DNA of 64,000 bases from DATLHO01 sp035539855 (GTDB lineage: Bacteria > Bacteroidota > Ignavibacteria > OLB7): NCBI GenBank assembly GCA_035539855.1, contig DATLHO010000046.1:1-64000 (forward strand), read 5' to 3'. The notes under the pieces were generated by a model. It saw nothing but the letters and a program-made list of their open reading frames with translations, searched no databases and was not told the origin of the DNA. Below are positions 8,451 through 19,200 of this stretch, piece after piece (the stretch's first letter is position 1; the number at the start of each line of letters is the position of its first letter). Both the position numbers and the translations under genes were made by a program.

Positions 8451-9995
8451 CTAGTCGAGAGTAGGGGGTATAGATCGCTGCGCTCGTTCCAGCTTCGCGA
8501 CGCGCGGCAGCATCGACTGCCCGTAGCCCGCGACGAAGATATCCACTCCGCCGGCCGAGGTCAACGAGGCCGTGCCTTCGGAGTGATCGAAGTCGCAGGT
8601 GCCGCTGAAATAGCCGGTGACCGCTACGCCGGAGCCTGCTGATACGACTGCGCTGGCGGTGCCCCCGTTCGTTCCGTCGATGCCGAACGCCCAGTCGAGC
8701 GCTCCTACCGGGGTATAGCGCGCGACATACGGAACAGCGTTCGGGGCTGTGGCGGAGACATTGCTGACTCCGGTTCCCGGATCGAAGTCCACGGTGCCAG
8801 TGAAATGACCCGCTATCAGAACGTTGTCCTGCGCATCCACTATCACGCTGTGAGCGATGTCGCTGCCGGAGCCGCCGATACCAGATGCCCACTGATACAC
8901 ACCAGCCGCCGAGTACTTCGCGAGATAGATGTCGACGCCTCCGCCAGCCGTCTGACCTGCGATGCCGGCACCCGGATCGAAGTCGACGGTGCCGGAGAAG
9001 GCACCGGTGAGATAAACGTCGCCGGTCGAATCGACCGCGACATCGTTCGAGTTGTGGCCGCCGAGCGAAAATGCCCAGAGGCAGCTCCCGGAGGCCGAGT
9101 ACTTCGCGACGTACGGATCCTCGCCCCCCTGACTGCTGACGTTGCCCTGCCCAAGATTCGTAGTGCCATTGAACGCTCCGCAGAGAATGACGTTGCCCGT
9201 GGCATCGCACGAGACACCATTCGGATATGTTCGCCAGTCGGCGTTCTTCCCGCTCGCCCCCAATTTGCGAACCCAGGTGAACGATCCACCGGGCGAGTAC
9301 TTCGCAACAAACGTGGAGGGCGAGATCGTCTTCAATGTCGTTGTTCGCGAACCCGGGTCGAAGTCGACGGTTCCGCTGAATGCGCCAACGACGTAAACGT
9401 TGCCGGTCGGATCGAATTCCACATCGGACGGGCCCCAGGCTGCCAGCACGAACGCCCAGAGAAAGCCGCCATTATCGGTGTACTTCGCGACAAACGTCTG
9501 CTGACTTGTCGTCGTGCGAGTTGCCACTCCAGGACCTGGGTCGAAGTCGCCCGACCCGGAGAAGGCGCCGGTGACGACGATGTTGCCCGACGCATCGATG
9601 TCGATGCCTCTGCCTTCACTTCCGTCACCGGTGGCCGCGGTCGCGCCGAGTCGGAAGGCCCAGAGATAGGCGCCGGTGGCGTCGTACTTCGCAACGAATG
9701 CGTCAGGATTATCGGTCGATGTCAGCGCCGCCACGCCGACGCCGGGGTCGAAATCGATCGTGCCATTGAAACTGCCGGTGACGTAGACGTTGCCGGCACC
9801 GTCGGCGACGATCGCTTGACCACGATCATGGATCGGGTCCGAAATGCCTCCTCCTACACCGAATTGGTGCGCGTAGAAGTAGCCGGGAGCTTGAGCGACG
9901 AGTCGTGGCGTGGCCAGGACGAGCAGTGTGAGGAGTGCGAGGAGCTTGACGGTGCGCTGCGCACGGCGGTTCCTGAAACGACGTTGCTGTTGCAT
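8451..9995 (-). CDS. Secreted SBBP-type beta-propeller with FDPG repeats
   Basis: 514 aa. A basic N-terminus (MQQQRRFRNRRAQR) and a hydrophobic stretch ending LVAQA form a signal peptide (about 1-35). The mature protein consists of about eight degenerate repeats of roughly 50-55 aa. Each has a GNVYVTGSFNGTIDFDPG-like strand pair followed by DAFVAKYDATGAYLWAF-like sequence. This is the pattern of SBBP/beta-propeller repeat proteins in Bacteroidota. Several FDPG motifs could bind calcium, which is inference. Unlike its neighbours it lacks a recognisable T9SS sorting domain, ending shortly after the last repeat. A TAGCTTTG -7 box lies at 10108. Confidence 0.8.
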   Translation of the reverse strand: MQQQRRFRNRRAQRTVKLLALLTLLVLATPRLVAQAPGYFYAHQFGVGGGISDPIHDRGQAIVADGAGNVYVTGSFNGTIDFDPGVGVAALTSTDNPDAFVAKYDATGAYLWAFRLGATAATGDGSEGRGIDIDASGNIVVTGAFSGSGDFDPGPGVATRTTTSQQTFVAKYTDNGGFLWAFVLAAWGPSDVEFDPTGNVYVVGAFSGTVDFDPGSRTTTLKTISPSTFVAKYSPGGSFTWVRKLGASGKNADWRTYPNGVSCDATGNVILCGAFNGTTNLGQGNVSSQGGEDPYVAKYSASGSCLWAFSLGGHNSNDVAVDSTGDVYLTGAFSGTVDFDPGAGIAGQTAGGGVDIYLAKYSAAGVYQWASGIGGSGSDIAHSVIVDAQDNVLIAGHFTGTVDFDPGTGVSNVSATAPNAVPYVARYTPVGALDWAFGIDGTNGGTASAVVSAGSGVAVTGYFSGTCDFDHSEGTASLTSAGGVDIFVAGYGQSMLPRVAKLERAQRSIPPTLD

Positions 9996-10107
9996 CGCGT
10001 TGACCTGCGGATGATGTGTGGAAAGGGATGTCGGCCGTATTTCGCCCGGCCGGCGGGGAGGGTGGAATCGTGACTCGCCACGGAAGGGGCTCCGAGCGGG
10101 CGCGATG

Positions 10108-10115
10108 CAAAGCTA
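10108..10115 (-). promoter_or_regulatory. -7 element TAGCTTTG upstream of propeller gene
   Basis: An exact match to TAnnTTTG on the minus strand, implying a leader of about 105 nt before ATG 9995. A TGTTC 17-20 bp upstream is only a weak -33 candidate. Confidence 0.5.
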
Positions 10116-10360
10116 GAGTGGTGGGATGCGGAACAGATACCGGGATAGGTACGGGGATTCGAGTCGGGGCGGCAAGGGCAGCGGCGCTCCTCGATGAGAG
10201 GGGCCCGAGGGCACACTGAACGGGACCACCTAGGCGATGTCGGCGCTGCAGGCGCGCCCCTCGCACCCTCGGCGATCGTAGGCCACCGCGCCGCGACGAC
10301 GGCGTGGCGCAGGGAGGATCCACACACTTCCCAGAGCGCTGGTGGATTATCGTCCACTCA

Positions 10361-10379
10361 GTGGTTGAAAATCAACCAC
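10361..10379. other. Perfect 8-bp hairpin GTGGTTGA/TCAACCAC
   Basis: A short perfect inverted repeat with a 3-nt AAA loop lies in the spacer downstream of the gene ending at 10553. It could be a weak terminator or an operator. There is no T-run. Confidence 0.35.
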
Positions 10380-10552
10380 CAGCAGCCGATTCTCCAAACA
10401 TTCGACGTTCTCTGTGTCGGGCGCGCTTCGTTAGAGTGTGCGATGATCACGTCCGCGCTTCGCGGAACTTCGGGCCCGCTCGGCGCCTCCGTCGAGAACC
10501 ACGAACGTGCCCTGCTCGAGAGCATGTCGTCGTGTACCGTCGCTGAAAGGAA

Positions 10553-13225
10553 TCACCGCCTCCAGTCGTGCACCACCGCGATCCTCGTGTGCGCCGTTCG
10601 GCTGCCGACGCTGGCGCGAAGCTCGTAGTTGCCGTCGATCAGATCCGACACGTCGAGAGTCACTTCGATCCAGCCGGGCGAGGCGATGTCGCGCTCGATC
10701 GTTCGCACGAGCCGTCCGCGCGTGTCGAACAGGTGCACGGCGAGACGGCCGATCTCCGGCACGTCCATGCGCAGCGTTGCTCGCGTCTGCGCGGGCGTCG
10801 GCCAAACAGGACTCGTCGCGAACGAGAAGGGCTGCGTGCCGGGCTGAGTGCCGGGCGGCGGGTCCGGCTGCGCAATCACCCGCGGAATCTCCGAGCGCGG
10901 AATCGCGACCCCGAAGATGTCCGCGTCAGCGCTCGATGTGTCCGACCATGCGGCATAGAGCGTGTCGCCGTGGAAGTAGGCGGACGGGCGGATCAGGTGC
11001 GCACCCTCGGCGATGGACTTCCACGGCGCCGCGGCGGCGAGGCGGCGACTGGCGCGGGTGACCAGCACGCCGATGTCACTCGACGCGACGATCGCAACGG
11101 ATGTGTCCGACGGATCCAGGAGGAAGTAGGCGTCGCGCAGCGACTCGACAGGCGGCAGCAACGTCGTTGAAAGCGTGGCTCCTTTGACGAGCTTTTCGCG
11201 AATGAGGATCGTCTTGTCCGACCTATCGATCGAGATCAGGAAGTACCGGTCGGGACCCGCGGGCAGGGCGGTCACTATCGAATCGATATCGCTGACCGTG
11301 AACGTGTCGACCTTCGTGATCGCGGGGCCGACGATCCGGGCGGAGAGCGAGGACGGCCCGCGGGGATGCATCAGCAGGAGCCGGCCGGTGTCGAGGTAGA
11401 CGGAGTACCGGAAGTACTTTCCGCCGGTGACGTCTCTTGTCCAACGCAGCGGTCCAAGTATCGAACCCGACTGGGCAGCGGTCTCTCGCATGTTGACGGG
11501 AACGACACCTGCGATCTCCAGACCATCGACCGAGACGCTGTACGACCACGAGAGCATGACGTTGTCGGGCGAGTCATGTGTCTCGTACAGCGTCGGCCAG
11601 CTGGCGCCAAACAGCTTGAGGACGTGACGCCCGTGCGCGGGCTCCTGCGGCATCGTGCCCGGCCATGCCTCGAGTCGTTCGAGTATCGAGGCGCCGCGGA
11701 TCCTGCGGTAGCGTCCCGCGGACGACCGCCCCTCCTTCACGATGAATGGTGGTGCGTCGCGTGCGCTGTCGAGGCCGGCGTCAGCCCAGTTCATGAAGCT
11801 GAAACCTATTCTCGCCGAATGGAATGAAACGCAGACCTTGCCGCGATCGAGAAAGACATTCGGCTCCGTCTCGTCGACTCCGCTCGGAAACCGGCGGGTG
11901 GGCGCCAAAAGCGTGTCGCCGAGAACGGTGACGGAGCTCATCCCGCGAAGCCCCGACGTGCGTGTGACGCGAGGGAACGGGCGGGTCGTGTCGTCGTAGG
12001 CACAGTCATCGATCGGCGCTGCCCCTCCCGACGACGCCGTGATCGCACCCGACGACGATACCAGGAAGTAGAAGTGCACGTCGACGTCGTAGTAGCCCGG
12101 GTTCCTCCACTCCGAGAAGCGAACGACAACCGTGACGAGCGTGCGATTGCCGCAGAGTCGTGTTGCCGTCGCCGATTGGATTCTGACGCCTTCGCGGCTA
12201 CTCGAGCCTGCATAGACGTCCTGGATGTGTGCGACCCTCCTCCGCGGCTCGCCACCGGGAATCCACGACAACGCAGTGAACTCGATGCGAACGTAGTCGG
12301 GCCCGACATCCTGATACGAGAACACCGGATAGAGAACGATGATGGAGTCGCCCGCGATTGCGAGTGCAGTCAATGCAAGCGCGCCGGGCGGGATCGGAAG
12401 GACAACGCTGTCGAGAAGCTGGTCGCTGAACGCAGAGGGATATCGAAGGATCGTCGAATCGCGAAGGACGACAACGCTCGAATCAGGAAACAGCATGTGA
12501 GCCAGGGCGAACCGCTGGCTCAATGTCGATGAGACCGGACGGATTCGATTCGCGCCGTCGACGATGATCACTCCGTCGGCGGTGGGAATCTCGATGAGAT
12601 CGGGTTGTCCGGCGAGGCGTCGCGCGCCGCCGGTCGTGCGCCTTCCGATCGACGCGCGATCGATCAGCGTCGAACCGTCGCGCGCGAACCGATGGACGGA
12701 GAGCTCGCCGAGTGAATCCGACCAGATCAGTGTGACGCCGGCGACCGTGACGAACGTCTCGATCGACGACAGCGCCGTCGAGCTTGACTGCAGGTAGGTG
12801 GGCGCGCCTTCGAGCACACCGTCGAGCGCAACGCGCTGAGAGTACACGCCGGGAGCATCGGTTCGACGGTCACCCCAGACCACGATGAACCCCGCGCCGA
12901 GCGGCGCGACGGCGACGGCCTTGGCGGGACGAAACGACGTGTCGACCAGAAGCCGTGGACGGCCGGAGTCCGCGGCGCTCCTCACCTGATAGTACAATCG
13001 GCCGATCGTCGCACCACCGACATCGTCCGCGGCTCCCCACGCGACGAGCGTCGACGTGCCGTTCGTCGCGGCGGCCTGGATGCGCGCGAACGTCGGAACC
13101 GTATCGTAGCCGATGCGATGCGTGATGTTGATCGGCTGGAACTGCGCCGCAACGACAAGGGGCAGCGTGGCGAGCCAGAGGACGACGAGTGAGGACCGCG
13201 TGCGGAAGAATACCCGGCCAGCCAT
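10553..13225 (-). CDS. T9SS-exported surface protein, paralogue A of a tandem pair
   Basis: 890 aa. A signal peptide (about 1-28) ends VVAAQ. The mature protein starts with FQPINITHRIGYDTVPTFAR and is beta-rich throughout, with repeated 'GAGFIVVWGDRRTDAPGVYS'-type blades suggesting propeller-like structure. The C-terminal about 85 aa are a T9SS type A sorting domain (SPVWPTPAQTRATLRMDVPE, then VHLFDTRGRLVRT, then LIDGNYELRASV). It is predicted to cross the outer membrane by T9SS and be anchored or released. It is 1:1 alignable with the adjacent 895-aa gene, so the pair arose by tandem duplication. The enzymatic role is unknown. Confidence 0.8.
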   Translation of the reverse strand: MAGRVFFRTRSSLVVLWLATLPLVVAAQFQPINITHRIGYDTVPTFARIQAAATNGTSTLVAWGAADDVGGATIGRLYYQVRSAADSGRPRLLVDTSFRPAKAVAVAPLGAGFIVVWGDRRTDAPGVYSQRVALDGVLEGAPTYLQSSSTALSSIETFVTVAGVTLIWSDSLGELSVHRFARDGSTLIDRASIGRRTTGGARRLAGQPDLIEIPTADGVIIVDGANRIRPVSSTLSQRFALAHMLFPDSSVVVLRDSTILRYPSAFSDQLLDSVVLPIPPGALALTALAIAGDSIIVLYPVFSYQDVGPDYVRIEFTALSWIPGGEPRRRVAHIQDVYAGSSSREGVRIQSATATRLCGNRTLVTVVVRFSEWRNPGYYDVDVHFYFLVSSSGAITASSGGAAPIDDCAYDDTTRPFPRVTRTSGLRGMSSVTVLGDTLLAPTRRFPSGVDETEPNVFLDRGKVCVSFHSARIGFSFMNWADAGLDSARDAPPFIVKEGRSSAGRYRRIRGASILERLEAWPGTMPQEPAHGRHVLKLFGASWPTLYETHDSPDNVMLSWSYSVSVDGLEIAGVVPVNMRETAAQSGSILGPLRWTRDVTGGKYFRYSVYLDTGRLLLMHPRGPSSLSARIVGPAITKVDTFTVSDIDSIVTALPAGPDRYFLISIDRSDKTILIREKLVKGATLSTTLLPPVESLRDAYFLLDPSDTSVAIVASSDIGVLVTRASRRLAAAAPWKSIAEGAHLIRPSAYFHGDTLYAAWSDTSSADADIFGVAIPRSEIPRVIAQPDPPPGTQPGTQPFSFATSPVWPTPAQTRATLRMDVPEIGRLAVHLFDTRGRLVRTIERDIASPGWIEVTLDVSDLIDGNYELRASVGSRTAHTRIAVVHDWRR

Positions 13226-13270
13226 GTGAGCCTCGCGAATCGGGGTGAGTCGAGAGCGTACAGGACTCCG

Positions 13271-13278
13271 ACAACTTA
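13271..13278 (-). promoter_or_regulatory. Putative -7 element of paralogue A
   Basis: The minus strand reads TAAGTTGT inside GAGGTAAGTTGTCGG, at the same place as GAGGTATCTTGCCGG before paralogue B. The promoter region was therefore duplicated with the gene. Confidence 0.4.
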
Positions 13279-13373
13279 CCTCGTTCGCATCAGCGTGCTG
13301 CCATCAGGAAAACCCTGACGCTGATCTCGTGCATCAGTATCGTGAACACGGTCCTCCCTGCTCTTCTGTGTAC

Positions 13374-16061
13374 CTACCAGTCGTGCACCACCGCGATCCT
13401 CGCGTGCGTCGTTCGGCTGCCGACGCTGGCGCGAAGCTCGTAGATGCCGTCGATCAGATCCGACACGTCGATCGTCATGTCGATCCAGCCGGGCGAGGCA
13501 ATGTCGCGCTCGAACGTTCGCACGACCAGTCCGCGAGTGTCGAACAGGTGCACGGCGAGACGGCCGGCCTCCGGCACGTCGATCCGCAACGTCGCTCGCG
13601 TCTGCGCGGGCGTCGGCCAGACCGGACTCGTTGCGAACGTTCCGGGCTCCGGAGCCGGCGGCGCGACGACCTGCGGAAGCTCCGTGCGGTGCATCGCGAT
13701 GCCGTAGATGTCCGCGTCCGCGGTCGATGTATCCGACCATGCGGCATAGAGCGTGTCGCCGAGGAACAGCGCCGATGGCTTCGTCAGATTCGCGCCCTCG
13801 GTGAGCGTCGTCCACGCCGGTGACTCGACGATGGTGCGACCGGCGCGAATCATGTGAATGCCGACGTCGCTCGCTCCGAGAATTGCTACCGATGAGTCCG
13901 ATGGATCGATGAGGAAGAAGAGATCACGCAGCGATGCGAACGCCGGCAGCAACGTGGTCGAAATCGCACCGCCCTTGACGAGCATCTCGCGAACGACGAG
14001 CCCGCCGCCGGAAGTCCGCGCCGAGATCAGGACGTAGCGATCGGAGCCGACGGGCAACGCGGCCAGGATCGGATCGACGCCCGGGACCACGAAGGTGTCC
14101 ACCGCCGCTATCGCCGGACCGACAATTCGCGCGAAGAGACTCGATGTTCCGCGAGGATACAGCAGGAGCGCCCGGGCGGTATCGAGGTGAACGGCATACG
14201 TGAAATTCACGCTGCTCTGGATTTCGAGCTTCCATCGCGGCGGACCCTCGATCGGACCCGAGTAGACGACGGGATTGCGCATGGCAATCGGGTAGAATCC
14301 GACAATCTCCCGACGGTCGGCCGATACACCGAGGGCCATGTCCATGCGGGAGCCCTGCCAGGAGTCGCCGGTCTCATAGAGCACGGGCCAGCTTCCGCCG
14401 ACGGCCATCAGGAGGTGGCTTCCGTGATTCGGTGCTCCGGGATCGTTGCTCGACCACGACTCCAATCGCTCGATCGTCGATGCGCCGGAGATCCTGCCAT
14501 AGCCTTCGTGCGAGGTCCGTCCCGGCGTCCTGTTGAACGTCGGCACGTCGTAGACGCTGTCGGCGCCGATGGCGGTCCACGGAATGAAGCCGATCGTCGA
14601 GCCCTTCCACGCTGATCGGAGCGTCACGATGATCCGGCCCCGGTCGAGCACGACGTTCGGCTCCAGCTCGTCGACGTTGCGCAGGAACCGGCGCGTCGGT
14701 GCGGAAAACGTGTCGCCGAGCACGCTGACGGCGCTCCGGCTTCGCATGCCCGTCACGCGCGCGACCGGCGGCACGGGTCGGGTCGTGTCGTCGAAGTGAC
14801 AGTCGTCGACTGGAGGCTCCGGAGCAAGCTCCATCGTGACGGCGCCGGAGGGCCACATGAGGAACCGGTGCGTACGGAAGCCCTCGATGACACCCGGGCG
14901 CAGGTCGGTCGTGTGGCGCGTCACGACCGTAACGAGCGTGCGATTGCCGCACAGCCGGGTCGCGGTCGATGATTTGATCGAGATCCCGTCGCGGTCGGTG
15001 GTCTGATCGACTCTGTATGTCAGAACGACGCGGCGCTGCGGCTCCGCACCGCGGAGCCATGACCAGGTCGCGAATTCCATGGTGATGTAGTCCATGCCGC
15101 GCGTCTCGTGCGTGAGGATCGCGGAGACAACCACGACGGAATCCCCGGAGACGCCGAGCGAGCTCAAGCCGAGCGAGGCGCGTGGGATCGAGACGGTGAG
15201 ACTGTCGAGGACCTCGTCACTGAAGGCGGAGCGGTAGACCTCGACGGTCGAGTCGCGAAGGAACGCAACGCTCGAGTCCGGCAGCATCGTGTGAGGCAGC
15301 GAGAACCGCGGGATCAACGCCGGGCTGACCGATCGAATGCCGCTCGAGCCATCGACGATGGTCACACCCGAGGCGGTGGGAATCTCGATGAGATCGGGCT
15401 GCCCGGCGAGGCGTCGTGCATTGCCGGGCGCGCGCCTGCCGAGCGCCGCGCGGTCGATCAGTGTCGCGCCGTCGCGCCCGAACCGATGCACGAAGAGCTC
15501 GCCGAGTGAATCCGACCAGACCAGCGTGGTCCCGGCGCCGGTCACGAACGTCTCGATCGAAGCGAGCGCCGTCGCGCTCGCCCTCAGCAAGGTCGGCGCG
15601 CCGGCGAACGATCCGTCGAGCGACACTCGTCGCGTGTACATTCCGGCGGCATCCGCTCGACGGTCATCCCAGACGACGATGAACCCCGCGTCGATCGGTG
15701 CGACGGCGAGGGCGTTGGCCGGACGAAACGACGTGTCGACGAGCAGACGGGTCGTTCCGGAGACAGCCGGGCGCCGGACGTGGAAATACAGGCGAGAGAT
15801 CGTCGCGCCGGCGACCTCGTCGGCGGCTCCCCACGCGACGAGCGTCGACATGCCGCTGGTCGCGGCGGCCTGGATGCGCGCGAACGTCGGAACCGTATCG
15901 TAGCCGATGCGCTGGGTGATGTTGATGGGCTGCGGTTGCGCTGCGGCCGAGATGGGCAGCAGGAGCGTCGCGATCCAGAGGAGCGTCACGATGCGGGGTG
16001 GCGTCACGATCCGATGGAGGGCGCGAGTGGGTCGTGAACGGGGGGATTTCCTGGCAGCCAT
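13374..16061 (-). CDS. T9SS-exported surface protein, paralogue B of a tandem pair
   Basis: 895 aa from ATG 16061. A start further upstream would run into the divergent promoter region and lacks a signal peptide. The N-terminus is unusually basic (MAARKSPRSRPTRALHRIV) before a hydrophobic core and an AAAQ cleavage region. The mature start QPQPINITQRIGYDTVPTFA is nearly identical to paralogue A, as are blade sequences and the C-terminal T9SS type A domain (FATSPVWPTPAQTRATLRID ... LIDGIYELRASVGSRTTHAR). Nucleotide identity is visibly highest at the two ends, suggesting gene conversion or selection there. The function is unknown; it is probably a cell-surface structural or binding protein. Confidence 0.8.
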   Translation of the reverse strand: MAARKSPRSRPTRALHRIVTPPRIVTLLWIATLLLPISAAAQPQPINITQRIGYDTVPTFARIQAAATSGMSTLVAWGAADEVAGATISRLYFHVRRPAVSGTTRLLVDTSFRPANALAVAPIDAGFIVVWDDRRADAAGMYTRRVSLDGSFAGAPTLLRASATALASIETFVTGAGTTLVWSDSLGELFVHRFGRDGATLIDRAALGRRAPGNARRLAGQPDLIEIPTASGVTIVDGSSGIRSVSPALIPRFSLPHTMLPDSSVAFLRDSTVEVYRSAFSDEVLDSLTVSIPRASLGLSSLGVSGDSVVVVSAILTHETRGMDYITMEFATWSWLRGAEPQRRVVLTYRVDQTTDRDGISIKSSTATRLCGNRTLVTVVTRHTTDLRPGVIEGFRTHRFLMWPSGAVTMELAPEPPVDDCHFDDTTRPVPPVARVTGMRSRSAVSVLGDTFSAPTRRFLRNVDELEPNVVLDRGRIIVTLRSAWKGSTIGFIPWTAIGADSVYDVPTFNRTPGRTSHEGYGRISGASTIERLESWSSNDPGAPNHGSHLLMAVGGSWPVLYETGDSWQGSRMDMALGVSADRREIVGFYPIAMRNPVVYSGPIEGPPRWKLEIQSSVNFTYAVHLDTARALLLYPRGTSSLFARIVGPAIAAVDTFVVPGVDPILAALPVGSDRYVLISARTSGGGLVVREMLVKGGAISTTLLPAFASLRDLFFLIDPSDSSVAILGASDVGIHMIRAGRTIVESPAWTTLTEGANLTKPSALFLGDTLYAAWSDTSTADADIYGIAMHRTELPQVVAPPAPEPGTFATSPVWPTPAQTRATLRIDVPEAGRLAVHLFDTRGLVVRTFERDIASPGWIDMTIDVSDLIDGIYELRASVGSRTTHARIAVVHDW

Positions 16062-16106
16062 GCGAGCCTCGCAAAGCGGGTGAGTCGGGAGCGCACGTGG
16101 ACGCCG

Positions 16107-16114
16107 GCAAGATA
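16107..16114 (-). promoter_or_regulatory. Putative -7 element of paralogue B
   Basis: The minus strand reads TATCTTGC within GAGGTATCTTGCCGG. The identical 15-mer recurs upstream of the membrane protein at 54098, supporting promoter function. Confidence 0.5.
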
Positions 16115-16243
16115 CCTCCCTCGCGCGTACAGGCTTACACCGCCACAGCGCCTCGCATTTCCCCAGAGACCGCCACAGCAACCGGCCGCGGTAACGGTGA
16201 CTGCCTCGTCGAGGTCTCATTGCTGGGGCCGATCGAGTTCACT

Positions 16244-19200
16244 ATGCACATCACCCGCGGACGCGCTCTCGGACGCATCGTCATCATCCTCGCCGTCGCG
16301 CTCTGCGCGCTCGCCGCGCCGGATGCCGTGCGCGCGCAATCCACGGCCGCCGGCCGTCGCTTTCTCGTCGCGTTCCCCGATACGATCCGCAATCTGCCGA
16401 TGCGGCGCGTGGAGTACTTCACCGAGCCCACCTTCTACGACGTCGCCTCGATGATCCTTTTCAGCGAGGACACCGCGCGCGTCCGCCTGCGCGGACCCCG
16501 CGTCGTGATCGACACCGTCGTCGTGCCCGGTCGCTCGACCGTGATCCGCCTCGACAGCCTGCAGCGCGTGTTCGTCACCACCTTGTTCGGACAACCCTCG
16601 CGCGACCTCTACGAGATCACCGCCGACCGCGATGTCTCACTCACCTGCTACTTCGCGACGACCTACGGCGCGGAGGCGTTCTCGCCCTTGCCGGTCGAGC
16701 AGTGGGGCACGACGCACGCGGTCGTCTCGCTTCCGCCGGACAGTGTGCTTCACGTCATGACCTACATCACGCAGGAGGAGGATCAATACGGGGCTCGCCG
16801 CTCGCCCGAGCAGGTCGTCGTCATCGCGGCGCTCGACGGCACGCGCATCACGTTCGAGCCCGAGGACACGCTCGAGCTGGTTCCGCGCACGACGATCTCG
16901 CTCGACGCCGGCGAGGCGATGCAGCACAAGTTCGATGGCTGGTCCCGTCCCTACCGGCCCTCGCTGGGTATGGTGGGAACGAGAATCACCTCGAACAAGC
17001 CGATCGGCGTGCTCTCGGGCAACGCGCGCGTGGCGACCGGGGATCTTCCGGTCGCGCCCGTGACCCGCAACAGCATCAAGAACCCGCTGGTCGAGTGGGT
17101 ACGCCCCACCGCGATGCGCGGTCGATCGTTCGCCTATCGATCGTTCGGCGACATCGCCGGTGCGCGCACCGGCGAGCGGCTCAGGATCATTGCGACCGGT
17201 CCGGGCTCGACCACCGTGACGACGACGGCGGGACCCTGGGGCGATCGCGTCATGCGTCAGGGCAGCGTCACCGATCTGTATCTGACCGAGAACGACACGT
17301 TCGACCTGCGCAGTTTCGAGATCCGCGCGAGCGGACCGATCGAGGTCGTCGCCGTCTCCGGCGCGTGGACCGGTCTTGGCAAGCTCTCGACCGATCCGGA
17401 CTTCCCGCCGGAGATCCTTGCCTGGTCACCGGCGATGACCACGCTCACGCCCCACGACGCGTGGTTCGATCGATCGCGATTCCACGCTCCCGTCTACCCG
17501 GTGCAGCTTCAGCACAACCTCACGATCGTCGCCGACGCCGCGGCCGAGCTCACGCTCGACGACGTGCCGATCACGACGATGACACGCGTCTTCGGCTCGT
17601 CGATGCAGTGCATCACGATGCCGATCGCGCCTGGGGATCACGTCGTCCGCAGCCGGCGCGGTCGCTTCAGCGGGACGGTCTCCGGACGAGCGCGCGGCTG
17701 GGAGGCCTTCCGTCCGATGGGCGTCCGTCCCGGCGGCGGATCGCTCGATGGGAGCAATGCGCCGGCGCACGTCGCGACGTATGCCGAGAACATCGCCGTC
17801 TCGTACGCCTATCCGCTGACCGGCACGCCGATGCCGCCGGACTCGTTCGCCGTCGACACCGCGCGCGCGTGCGACTCGCTGCTCGTCGCTGCGCGCACCG
17901 TCGGACTCTCGCTCATCGACTCGTCGCGCTACCAGGTGACGATCGGCGACTCGTCGAACGTGATCGTCCGCCGCGATTCGATCCTCGACGGTGATCTGCA
18001 CGTCGGCTGGCGCGTCGTCGTTCGACCGGCACGGACCGACGCCGATGCGCGCGCGATCGTGACCGTCGTCGACGCCTTCGGCACGAGGCGGACCTTCGTC
18101 TTCACGTACACGGCGGCTCCGCTCGCGGTCGCGCCGTCACGCGTCGAGCTCTTCTCGATTCCGGTCGGCGTCGTGCGCTCGACGACCGTCACGATCACGA
18201 ATCGCACCGACGTGCCGATCACCATTGCGGCGATCGATCTCGCGAATGGCTCCTCGGGCTTCGCTCTGCCGGATGCGCCGCTGCGCGACATTACGCTCGC
18301 GGCCGGCGGCGACTACGCGCTGCGCGTAACGTTCGTCGGCACGGAGTACGACAGCGTGCATCGCGATACGATCCTCCTGCGGGGGGACTGTCTCGATGAG
18401 CGGATACCATTGATGGCGCGCACGACCGACGTCGTGCCGAAGCCGCTGCCGGTCATCGAGGGTTACGACTGGCGCGAGCGCTGGCTGAGCTCCCGCAACG
18501 CGTGCACGAAGAACGACACCGTGCAGTACACCGGCGTCGTGAGGCTGCAGAACGAAGGCGATCGCGCGTTCACGGTGTCGTCGGCCGAGCTCCTCGAGAG
18601 CGACGGCGGCGCGTTCGCGCTCGACACGAGTCTGGCCGCCGAGACGATCCGCGCCGGCGAGTCGCTCGAGCCCGACGAGAACGGCGTCCGATCGCGCGTG
18701 CAACGGGTCGTCTTCGCGCCGGTCGAGGAGCGCGCCCATCGCGGCGTCTATCGCGTGATCACCGACGGCGGCGACACGCTCGACGCGGTTTTGTCCGGCA
18801 TCGGCATCGAGTCGCATATCGCCGTCGATCCCGTGGCGCTCGATCTCGGCTCGCTCGTTCTCGATTCACCGGGTGACGAGCTCGCGCGTGCAAGCGTCAC
18901 GATCTCGGCACGTCCGACACGGCCGCTCACCGTGCGCGAGCTGCGTCTCGACGGCTCCGCGGCGATTCGCATCGACCGCGCGGGCGGATTCGTGCCGCCC
19001 GATCCAACCGATCCCGCGACATGGTGGCGACTGATGCCGGGCGAGTCGCGGGTCGTGCCGATCGTCTTCGCGCCGCTCGACACCGGGTTCGCGACCGCGC
19101 GTCTGAGCGCCTCCGGCGATCACGCGCGCTGCGACGATTCGGTCGCGGCGATCACCGCGCACGCCTATCGCATCGAAGTCGACGTCGACGTAGCGCTGAC

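Larger units (their letters stand above)
9996..10552. other. 557-bp spacer: promoter and hairpin, no convincing gene
   Basis: The spacer lies between two co-directional minus genes. It holds the -7 box at 10108-10115 and a hairpin at 10361-10379. Open frames exist on both strands but have biased Arg/Pro/Ser composition and no start signals, so I call no gene. Confidence 0.5.

Noticed and set aside
9996..10552. Protein-coding gene in the spacer (e.g. a 167-aa minus frame)
   Set aside because: Biased Pro/Arg/Ser composition, no ribosome binding site, and it overlaps the promoter of the propeller gene.
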